A stretch of 64,000 bases of DNA from Aquila chrysaetos chrysaetos (Eukaryota > Chordata > Aves > Accipitriformes > Accipitridae), in contig NC_044008.1 in NCBI RefSeq assembly GCF_900496995.4, positions 1,836,453-1,900,452 on the forward strand, given 5' to 3'. The notes under the pieces were generated by a model. It saw nothing but the letters and a program-made list of their open reading frames with translations, made no database searches and had not been told where the DNA came from. Below are positions 48,801-60,800 of the stretch, one piece after another (position 1 is the first letter of the stretch; every line of letters starts with the position of its first letter). The translations under genes and the position numbers were made by a program.

Positions 48801-51800
48801 GAGTGCTCAGGCATCTGTGAGGCATATGAGTGCTCAGCAGAGATGAAGGAGTGCTTGTTCACCTCAGCAGCTTCTTGAGTCTCTCTTGGAGGCAATGCAT
48901 GGGGTTTTGCAGGGCTGGGGCTCGCACTGTTCTTCTTGCTGAAAATCCCAGGGTTTTTCTCTCTGGCAATAGAGGCCAAATCATTTAAGTCTATTTTTTC
49001 AGCAGGAGAAAGCTTCTGGTTCGGCGATGCTTTGCTAGGACAGGTTGCTCCCTTTGCAAGCTTGTCTACCCTGTGGTATTCATGGTCAGAAGCAACACGC
49101 AAGGATCTGTGCTTGCGATGACTCTGCTGCTCCTTTGCAGAGTTGCTGGAGGGGCTGCAGGACACAGCGATCATCCCACTGCCCCTGGGGATAAACGAAG
49201 GAATACAAGAACCCAGAGCCAGATCAGCCAGCAAGTTCAAGGCGTGGGACTCATAGTTGTTTCCCTTCAGAACGAAACCGAGATCAGGAACCCTGCCTGG
49301 GTAAATCTCACTTGTTTGGCCATCTGCTCCATGGCATTGGGAAGAAACTTCGCTTGGGAGGACAGAGAATGGCTCCTTCCACTCTGCGTGAGAAAAACAA
49401 AGTCAGAGAATAAACAAAGCCAAACAGCTTTGCCTTGAGAAGAGGTTCAAAGCAGGCTTTCAGTCTGGCAGGAAAAAGCGTCTCTCCAACATGGAATTTG
49501 AACACGTAAAAAAACCCCAAAAACATCTCTATGGTCACGCAGGCTATGGCTACTACAAAACGATCCAGAGTTGGGAATCTAAGAGACTTCAGGAAGGGGG
49601 TTTATTCTCAGAAATAAAAGGCATGGGATCCAGAGTGAACAAAATTTCCCTTGGTCTCTGTGCACAGGGTAGTTTGGCCACTTAAATACAACCAGAGATA
49701 TTTTAGGTGTTTCCTTAATCCTTTTTATTTTGCTTTAAATTTTTGCCTAGTTTGAGTATTTGCAGTCTTCACAGATAAACCCTGTGCTATACTTCCAAAA
49801 ACCCACAGTTACAAAACCCCCCAAATCCTCTAAAACAGAGAAAAACCACTCTGCCCTGATGCTTCCCACTGCACACCCTCTCAAGAGCATAACCTACCCC
49901 TGAGCTGTACCTCAAGAGCACATGCAGAAACCTGGGGGCTCTCAAAGGCAGCCAGAGCACAGCAAATAAGTGTTGATTTAGTTTTCAGTGTTAAAAATGC
50001 CCCTCACCGTAGCTCAAGGCCCATATTCATAATAACAGTATGAAGTCATTAAACAAGGTTAATGCCTTCAACTAAAAACCAGCACAAAAATCTCTCTTCA
50101 AGTAAAACCTTATTAAATCACATCTGTGCTAGTCCTGCATGTTACATTTAATTTCCTTGAGAACTGCATAGTAAGACACATAAATCGAGTATTTCTTGCT
50201 GCTAAACACTCTTATTTTGCATTTTTGGCTGATCCTGGCATTCAGCAGGATCCATCTGATACCCTGCCCGTGCCGGAGCACTGGCCAGATCTGCTGCGGG
50301 AACCCCCATGTGAAAAGGGCAATGAGGGGTGGCGTTTGATACACACACACTGATGAAAAGTGCCACATTTCAGGAACACGTGGCAATAAAAGATCAAGAA
50401 GAACGGATAAACTGAGCCAAGGTGGCTAAACCAGTCTTCAAAGCCTCCACATCCCACAGGAAGGGGAAAAAGAAAGACCAGAGACAGATCCGAAAAAGGA
50501 CATCAAAGCGTGAGAGTGAGAAAACACCACAAATTAGCAGAAAATGACTCTCCTGTTCCATCATTTATTTTGGCACTGTAATACTGGTTCTCAGTTTAAC
50601 AGCAGACTCCCGGCCAGCACCTGCAGACGCTACGCTCAGGGGCTGTCCATGCTGCCTCTTAAATCTGCTGCAGTCTGTCTGCAAAGGCTGCGACAATTCA
50701 ACTCCTTTTAAAATGACCAGATTTACAACATAACAGACTAAGAATCTAGGTAGATGCTGGCTACAAGCAGAGGTTATAATGCTCTGTCCGTGAGCTGCCT
50801 CAATGCAGTTTCACAGCTCAGCAGTTAAAAATCAGGGTTTTTAAACTACCCGAGCAGTTTGCCAAGGATGCAAACTGAAGGCTTAGGAAAGGACTCAGAA
50901 GAGACCCCGTGTGGTTTGCACATCCTGCAACGGAGATTTTCACGGTCGCCTTTATGTTTTACACTACTATGCATAACTGGGTGCCTGCAGGCTGTGGGGC
51001 AGCAGCACTCAGACCCCAATCCAGACCCTCAGCACTAAATGTCGTAAGGCCCTTTGGCTGCTGCCAAATGTGCCATTACTATCATCTGGTTGTGACCTGA
51101 TCGTGATGTTTGACGGCTCAGCTTTTAAAGTAAAGATTTCCACAGGAAACAGCACTCTTACCGCTTTCTGCTTGCTTTTTGGCTTGAGGTTTTGATGGGC
51201 TGCTAGCCACACTTTTTAGTGTCTTACTTTTCACTGGCTTCGTGACGGTCTCAGCAACAGGAACCTTTTTCATGTCTGGGTTCTTCAGTATCTTTAGTCT
51301 CTTTGTTTCCAAGCCAGGATCGTCAGGAGCTGAGGTTTCCTTCTGAACAGGTTCAGACTGTGCTTTGTGCACAAATTCTGCAGACAGGACCTCCGCACCT
51401 GGGACAGGGAAAAAGGAGTGCATTTCTTTTGGTTTGAGACATATTCAGGTTAAAAAGGAGTAATTGAAAAATATCCAGCTAAGAAATGTGGAAGGACTGC
51501 TTTAGAAGTGATTGCCAGTAGCACAGTAGTCTTCAATGACTTGTTTTATGCATCCAGTCTTACAAATGGGTTTGTTACTGATGTGAGTGATCAGTAACCA
51601 GTTTTTAAAAATTAAGCATCACTTCTTAAGCTCATTAAAAGCCTGCTTTCCTGAACTAGAATAGGTGTTCTCCAGGGATAAGTCACTCTAATTCCTGCCC
51701 CCCCCCCCCCCACTTGCACCCTGAGGGTACTTTTTATCTCTCCAAGAAGCACATAAGAACCTCTCCCAGATCCATCAGCAATGCCACCCAGGCCCGAGGC

Positions 51801-54800
51801 AACGTGCCCCAGGACAGAGCTCAATGGACTGTGAATCAGAGCTGACTTCACCCCACAGCAGGCAGATGCTGTACAACCCCTTGTTCTGCACAACAGCCCA
51901 CTTTCACAGTCGCTGCTGCTACCTGTGATGTGTATGAATGCCAGGGAGGTCGCCGAATATGACGCTAACTTTGTAGACAGCTGGTCCTTTGGATGTTTAT
52001 GGCCACGTTTCATCACCAAGGTTGAGATTCATCTCAACCCACTTTGAGTGTCTCTACAAATCAGGTGGAGGCTCAGGCTGGCTCAGAAGGACAGGCTTAG
52101 CCTATCCTCAGCAGTGAGACAGGAGCCTTCAGAGGACAATTTATGCCATTGAGACATCTCGCATGAGCAGGTCAGGCCAGATGCCAGCTTTCAGCAGAGT
52201 AAGTTGGGTGGGATCAATCTCACACTTCTAGCTTCCTCAAGGCCACAGCAAGAAAGTTGACTCTCAGGGAGTCACAACGTGACCATATAGGGTGGCTGGT
52301 TATTTAGGCAGCCTGTAATGACCATGGCTTTGGCAACTGCTCCTTGCCTGAGCCATCAACAGCCCATGGACAAGTGATGCAATAACCATGACCTGGCTGA
52401 TGCCCCTGTGCAGAGTCACCTGTAAGCAAAGGAAGGCAACAGCACACACCATTGCACCAAGTTTCAGGCGCCTTCACTGAAATCACCTGTCATAGCCCTG
52501 GACTCCTTCCCAGGTTGAACAAGAGACTGTGGAGACATCACCACAGACCTATTTGGATGCTCTCAGGAGGTATCTGCTTGCGCCGGGCACCTGGGTGGAT
52601 AGCGAGGGGACACAGCTCCTAGTGAACCCTGAGTATCCCAGCTGGATATCCCAAAGAAGCAGGAGGAAGTCAGTCCCATTTATACAGTACTTACCTCTTT
52701 TCCTTCTGTGTGGAAACTGCAAATTGGCTAATTTAAGCATGGGCTCGTTGGAATTGGCCGCGAACCCTGGCTTTTTAGGAAAAGAGAAAGCGATGTTGAT
52801 TTTCTTCTTCTTGGTTGCTTTCCTGTTCCTGCTGCTGTCCCCCATAGGATGCATTTGCATCTTGAGGGGTGACCATTTCTTCCTGGTGCTGGTCACAATG
52901 GCTCGGCTGGATTTTCTCCTGCTCTGCTGTACCCATAGCTTGCTGGCTGAGTTAACATCTTTTGCGGGCCCTTCACCTCTCTGGCCCAGCCCCACACTGG
53001 GCTGTGGGTTTTCACTTTTGACTTTTATTTCTGCTGCTGTGTTGGGACTAATAGGGTCTGGTGGCACAGCTGAACAGAAGTCCACTTTACAATCGGCCTC
53101 TGAATCGCAGCAAAGAGACTGAACAGCACCAGTCAAACATCCTAAGGCAGCTGACATTTCCAGAGTATAGCTGCTGGGATCAGACAGATAATGCTGCAGC
53201 TGGGAGAAAGACTGCTCTGAGTGTTTTTTGAAGGGATCAGTACATTCATCCTCAGTTGGTGAGAGGACAGAAGAAAGGGGAACTTTGCTGTTTTGCCCAG
53301 AGGTGGGCTGTGTATTTTGATCAAGCTTTGCGTACTCCTGGAGGTGCTGTTTGATACGTATGCTGGTACTGACTGCATCCCCCCATGAAGAACTCGTGGC
53401 TTTCTGTAAGGCGTAGCGAAGTCCAGGCAAAACTGATGCTATTTTTAATGAGATGTCACTATCGTCACCATCTTCCCTTTCATCTTTTGGATCATGCTTT
53501 TCAACTGCGAAAGGAAAGTAACAGAATTTTACTCACATTAAAAAAGGATTAAATTCCCCAAATCACCTCACCGTTACATGCGAAGAGAACATGAAAGCTA
53601 TGAAAAAGCCCCAGAAGCCAACCTACAAAAAGCTAGCCCCAGGGGTGATGTCCTGGTTTGATGGATGCTTGTAACTGCTGAAGGTAAAAAGAATTGCACA
53701 TAGGAGTCAAAGTGGATTAAACTAAGATGAAAGACTGCTGTTGTATCAGCTAGCCCCATTCTGCAGCAAATTACAGGGTGAGATGGCACACATAGTGGTC
53801 TAAGTCCCTTCACTCTAGCAACTCTTGCTACATCCAACATTTAAGACAGTCGGAGGTCTGAAAATAGATGGGTTTTGTTGGCTTTGTTTTAAACCTGTTT
53901 AAATTTAGGGTTGCCCATGCAGGTTGTTTAGACCAGCACCATTTTCAGATCACTTGTGTTACGTCCCTGTTCACATGCAACTTCCAGCAGCTCCATCTCT
54001 ACCTGCTGTCAGCGTGGGTGGACACGCTTCACATGAAGACAGCACATTAGTGCTCTGGAGAGGGATGGGGAATACAGACTTCCTCAAGCAGATCTGGGGA
54101 CTGTATAAATAACTAACATGATCCCCTGGGTGATTTTCTAAAGCTGGAAGACTGATCCTACTGAAAAGAGTTGGTGTTTCTGTTTTCAGCAGGATCAACA
54201 CTCTACCACGTACACTGCTCAGTATCATAAAAGCCTTGGGTTTAGCTCTCAGTAGGGATCAATGACTCCCAAGGCTCGAGGGTGCCCACCCTCGCAGATG
54301 TCACTGTGGAAGTAGGCTCCGCTTGGCGTAGCAGCATCCTCTCAGTGTCTGGAAATGCCTGGAGAGCCAGTGTGATATGCAGAGCCTGTCAGTTGAGCTC
54401 CCCATCTGCATAAGGCAGACTTATCCGGCTTCATCCACCACAAGCCAGCAGCCTGATGTTGGTGCTTTGCACCCACAGGCTTGGCCCATCTGCGTGTTAT
54501 GATCCAACTCTGAGGTTTCTTTTGGTTGCAGGGCCAGGCTGACAACCCCAGTGCCCTTCCCCATCACATCTCTTCCCAGCAAGGCAAAGGTATTTCTCTT
54601 CCCCTTCCAGATGTGCGATTTTCTTCGCCTCTTGGCCCTGCCTTGCACTGGCAATGCTGGTCCTTGTTACCGGCAAGCCCAGGCGTCCCCGCAAGCCAGC
54701 TCCCAGCTGCCTGCCTCCGCTGCTGGCTCAGGAACACTGCAGCATGTCTGCACAGCGGGTTTGGTACGCCTGCCCTACATTCCTCTTGACGGCTGTCTGG

Positions 54801-57800
54801 ACAGGAAGGGAACAGATTCAGAGGCCACTTGTTTCAAAACGGGAAACATTATTCATGCTTCGAGTCTGAGCTGAGTGACTTCAGATGTAACCATCCTTCA
54901 AGCTCCTGTTCTCTTTGCATCTCCCTTGCACCCCTGCCATCTTCGGTGACCATCCCTTTTCAACCCCAAACCCCTGCACAGCTCTGCTTATCTTCATAGA
55001 AAGGAAAAGCCCTAAAGGAAAAAGGGTTTATAATCCCAGTGAGAAGAGGTCTCCGTCCCAAGGGACAGGCAGGGCTGGCTGGGGTAACGCCGCTCGCATA
55101 GGCAGAATGGGACAGCACGTGCAGGAGTCCTGCTGGCACCAGAGGGAAAGCATCTGGAAGCCATCAATGTTCAGATCATGACACATAACAACACTGAGTG
55201 TTTACTCAATGTTATCCTCTCCTCTTGCCTGTTTGCTTTGCCACCAGCTGCTCTCTGGCTGCCACGGCTTCGCCTCCTCTTTAGCATCAACACCAGCCAC
55301 AGGCAGTGTCTATTACAGCCCCAAACTTTCCTACCAACCAGCTGCTTGCACCAGCTTCTCTCTGGCATGCTCCTTACGCCTGGTGCCCTCTCCTGTCTCC
55401 ACCACCTTCTTCCACAAAACCCCTCTTCAAGATAAATACCTCCTTGCCCTGTTCTCCTCCTCCCCAGCATACAGTGCCCACAGTCAGCCTGGAATAGATC
55501 CCTCTGCTCTGGAGGGTATTTTCTGCCTGTTGCAGGGCTGGTCAGCAAGATCTCAATATCTGGGTGGTCAGTTCCCACCTCCAGTCTGCTCTCCAGGCAT
55601 TCTTCCCCTTCACCTCACCCAATTTCAAGCCCTTGCTCCAGGCATCACAGCAACAACCTGATTCCAGGTTTGACCTGGTACTGTGGATCTTCACTCTGCC
55701 TCAGGAGGAGCCTGTCTCTCTCCTACACCTAGTAAAGATACTAGAAATGTTGCCACGCTAACACAGCCACCAGCAGCACATCCTTAAAGTTAGGTTGACT
55801 GAATTCAGGCATCAAAGACATTTGCAACACAAACTGCCAAGTTACCATCATGTCTTCACCCGACTTACAAGCCCACTTCATATGCGAGTCCTGAAGAATA
55901 AAGTTTATAGCTGGAGGTTAAACACTGAAAAAGACAAAGCAATCCATGCTCGGATGTGCCTGTGGGTCCCATCAGCTCTTCTGCTGATTTTATCTTCTGG
56001 GGAGGGGAGATGGGTACATCCTGTGCAGCTCCGTCGGCAATGCCAGCCATTGCTCACACAGAGGTGGACTGAAATACCAATGTGTGGCTGGCATAAACAG
56101 TCTCTTGGCTTGTCCCTAGGATGACTCAACAAAAAGCAAGCCAGAAGTTACACAGAGCAAAAGGCCCCTGCTTATACGCTGCTTGCAGATCTGCAAGGCT
56201 AGAAGTATTACTGGTGGAGTAGGCACAGTGAGAGGCACGTGGATGAAGCTGTCCAGGGGAGGCAGAGCAGTAACTTTCTTTATGTCCACAAGAAGAAATT
56301 GTAGGATGAATATTTCTACATAGACAGTGCAGCAAAAAGCCAATAGATACAGAGAAAATTTGAGGCAAATGCAACAGAGGTTGAAGCTGATTCTTACTTC
56401 AAGATCTGCAGGTTCAAACCGAGCAATCTTTATTTTCTCTTATTTAGTGCCTCTGTATTTGTTCTGCATGAAAAGCAGCACATTTTGCAGCTGCAAACAG
56501 GCTGGATTCACCTCCCAGGTCCCAGAGCTGTGACTCACCTTGATGGCAGCAAAACATCATGGCTCTGGCCAATGCCATCTCCCTGCCTCCTTCCCTCACC
56601 CATCATGCACCCTGACCAGTCGTCACAGCTCCGCTACCAACATTTATGGATCCCACAGCAGAGAAGTCACACAATACAGCTGAGCCTCCAAACCCTTGCT
56701 GCTCTTTAGGGAGCAATGCCCCTTCCCCACCTCTCCTCTCCCTCCCCACGACAGCAGCGACCTTTCACAGAGCCCACTTCACTTGTTATCTCAGCAGAAA
56801 ACAATCCCTTATTTTTTAGGGCAGGCTTTTTTTCTGCTGGTTTAGCAAATCACATCAGCTCCATGCAGGGTCCAGCAAGTGCCATGTGTCGTTTCGCCCC
56901 CCTGAGCACGGCTCCAGTGCACCTTTAGGGATGTAAGCCAGGCTCTGCAGGAGTCAGATTTCCACATACACAGGTAAGACAGTTCAGGGAGTGGATGCTG
57001 CTGAAAACTGACTGAGAGGGAGAAACGTAATTATTTGTCACTCCCATCAACTTCCTGCAAAGGGGCAAGGATGTGCAGTGAATGGGTGAGGCACGGAACA
57101 TCGTTTAGATCAGCTTAAAATGCGGCATAGCTAGAGAATTGGGACTTCTCTCTCCTCTTAAGGCACTTTGCGCTAAAGCTGTAGGTGGTTCTGAGCAGAG
57201 AAATCAGCTCTTCAAGAGGACATGTCTGTGAGGACCCTCTGGTGAGGATCCCACAGCCAAAACACAGTGTCTGAAGCCAGCAAAGGGAACCTCCCTACCT
57301 CTCAGGCATACCGACCGGGATGAGGTGAACAGAAACAGGGCCAGGAGGCTGACAGGCTCCTTGGGGTCAAACCCTATGAAAGAAAGCAACAGGTTTTGTT
57401 TAGACTGAGGGTGCCCACCCTCCGTCTCTAAAACAGAGCAGGATGTTTAAGCACAGGTATTGGTTTCTACGTAGCCATGCCTTACCATCATCTCGTGCCA
57501 AGGCAGAGGACGTGAGGAGGATAAGGACTCCTTGGTCTTGTAAATATTTGATGATTGCCTACAAAAAACACATACAAAGTTAGAGCAACCACTCCCTTTC
57601 CTCCTCAGCACACTTTATATCACTCAGCATGACTGTCGACAAGCCCTTATTGCTGAAGAACATGTGCCAACATCACCAGCTCATTCCCTGTTGAGGACAC
57701 TGTTCGTTTCATGCCACTTGGGTCAATGGGGATCTGTAACCAAAAGCATTCCATTTATGTTGTTATTCAGCTCTCAGATTCCTCCCATCTGTTCCTTAAA

Positions 57801-60800
57801 AAATAAATATGCTTAGCCAAACTAGCTGTAATTAATGAACAAGGTTAATAATTTTAGTCCCTTCAGTTCAAAAGCTCCTAGGCATCTCAGCCAGAAATTG
57901 CTTTCCACAGCCCAAGGGGAAGGTTTTCCCAGCAGGGAAAGCAAAGCTGGACACCAGCATCTGACAAAATACAACCAACTGTTCCAGCCACAAGCCTGAC
58001 TGAAGTTCAGGCCATGCAGCTTGCTTATTAGCAGCATCAGTATCAAAGAATATGTGACAAAAAATTTGCTGAGTCTAAGAGACACCTGCAACTCTGTCTC
58101 AGAGCTGGATGACTGCATGTCTAAAAAGATACGTGCACTTATCGAGATTTTCTTATGTTTGGGTGTTGCTTGATGCCTCATTGCAGAGCCTGATTTGGAC
58201 TGCCTTTCCCTCTGTGGGGATAGCCATTTGGATCTCTTTCTTCCATGCAGACACATCTTTTCAGGAAACTTAGAGGAACTGAATAACCCTAGGGCTTCTA
58301 ATGCTCTGTGAAACTTCACTGATCCCATTCAATACATTCAGACATAACAGAGGATTGGACTAACGCCCACAGCCTCATTTCTCCAGGACAACAGAACAGC
58401 TTTGGAAATGCTCAACAATTTCAATGTAATATTCAGAACAGCAGCTCCTTGCTTTGGTTGTCTCAAGCCAGCAGAGCAGAAGGGATAAGAGCCAGCATCT
58501 CTGCTGCATAAATCCAGCTCAATGAAATAGCTGTGGTTTCTCACAAACAGGATGATTTTCAGGCAGGTGAGGAGGAAAGTCAAGCCATAAGGCAGCAGCC
58601 ACCTGACACAGAGCTGAGAGACATCAATCAGCAAGCACCCAGAGGAGCACAGCTGGCCTCAGGCAACAGCGAGCCCCAGCCACCCTTTCATTTTCACTTG
58701 GGCCCTGCGCAAGGTGGGTGCCTGGCCCGTGCACCACTGAAAGGGAAAGGAGATGGAAGGCATTTTTCATTCACACTTTTGGGAGCTGCCGCTAAAGCGA
58801 ATTCACCCATGGGCTGTTCAACAGCAAGCTAAGGGGAGGGAAGAAGCACACTGACGATTTCCTCGCTGGAATAAAGGAGCTCTATTAATGCAGTTTGACA
58901 GATATATGAGGGTGGGGAATCTCTAGGGAAACGATGCTCCTGATGGCTTTCAATACCAAACTGCTCATGGCCACAACTCAACCATCTCATCTTTTGCTCT
59001 AGCGAGCCCAGCTCTGCTGGGCTTGGCAAGATGCATGTTATAGCCCTCAGTGGCTACAAACATGGTGTGATGCCCTGGAACAAGAGGTTGTCACGGACCC
59101 CAGCAAGAAAGACACTTGGACTTAACTAAGTATTGGTTAAAATATGTCTTACTGGTGAGAACAGGAGAAGAAAAAAGGGATAGCATAGATAAGCTTACAT
59201 CCCTTCAGATGCTGGGAACCTCAAGATGAGCTGCAGCATAGACAGATCAGTGCCCCAACCAGAGGTCCAATTGAAGTTGCACAGGTCAGGGTTACCTGCA
59301 TGTGAAGGGATATTGTCTTTGTCATCCCTTCTTTCTTCTCATGTTGTTACCAATATAAAATAGTTTAATCAATACTTTAGGGAGTCCAAGTGCTTTTCTT
59401 ACAGGGATCCACAACAAACACTTGCTCTGGTATGTTACATGTGGGAAGCTGCACATCGGTGGGCAGCTCTTCAGCAGTGCCACACGGCAACAGCACTTCC
59501 AGGCAGTTCATGGGCCACTGCCAACTTATAGTGAGGGGAGGATGTGCCCAGACAGCCGTGAGTTTGCAGCCGTGAATTTGCAACCTTGAATTTACAGGAA
59601 GCGTCAGATGCGAGAGAGCAACCAGCAGCAGCAAAGCCAAAACCAACCCAACCACAAATCCCAGCAGAGATGCAGGTGCTGCACTCCACAGGGGTGAGGA
59701 TTATCCCTTGGAGTCACAAGGAGATGTGACAGTCACACTGGGAACAAAAGACCCCAGTGTGCTTGAAAAAAGCCTTATCAGATAATATATCGCAAGGGAA
59801 ATTCCCCATTAAAAATAAATCTCAACTTATTCAGAGCTCCTGGAAGCCCATGAGGTTTCAGCAGTGTAACTATGAGTATCTAGCTGAGTGGGGGCTATTT
59901 TTCAGCAACGAGGGAGAAAGGCAGGCACGTGACAGCTTATGTCTTTTGCTTAGTAATTATCATTTTGGCATTGGGGGACTTTGCTTCTGCTTTCTTAATA
60001 TGTAAGATCCCCTTGCAGTCCTTGTCCACCATGCTGTTTGCAATGCAAGGGGGGAAAATCATTAATGAAGACAATAAAATAATCTCAACTGGCATAAACA
60101 TAGCCAAAGAAGAGGTTTGCCTGGTATAACGCCTTCTGCTCAGCGGGGCATGCTCACCCTAGAAATCAGTTCCCAACTCATAGTGGGTAATCTTCAGTTA
60201 ACAGTTTATATACAGAAATACTAAACTATGTTTGAGAATAACAAAGCAGGAAAATAATACTTAAAGCAGGGAAATTCAATGCATTTTGCATTAGTTCAGA
60301 ATCTGTGAATACCAAAAGTTTCAAGAGATCATTTAAAAGGCCACCTCCCTCCCAGAATGACAATGTTTTAAAATACTTACCAAGTCCTTTTCCTTTAGCT
60401 TTTCTACTAACTGATCCATTTTGTATTGATCCTTATTTGATATTTCTACTTCATACAGACTGAAGTAAACACCCTGAAAGCAGACTGCAGACAAAACAGA
60501 GAGAATTTGATGTTGAAATAGTGCCTCTTGCATGAACTCTGAACAAACAAGTGCTCCTGAACAAGGAAAATGGGTGTGCAATTGGTGGAAGCACTGGGTT
60601 TTAAAAAAAAAAACAAACACAAAAAAACCCAAAAAAACACTTACCAAGATTTCCTAAGCTGGTATATGAATTCATATCACAGTGAGTTTCCTCTTCAAAC
60701 CATGCATGGTTCACTGGAGATGTTTCCTATCTTATCTCTGCAGCTAACAAAAACTATTTAACCAATGCTGTGTGCTTCAACAGAGACAGGGAGCCTTTCA

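Larger units (their letters stand above)
46047..52694 (-). other. TASOR2: TASOR2 introns between exons 13 and 9
   Basis: Introns 46047-46842, 47378-48455 (with CR1), 49384-51161 and 51399-52694. A C14 run is at 51698-51711. No other repeat family or RNA gene is identifiable. Confidence 0.8.
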
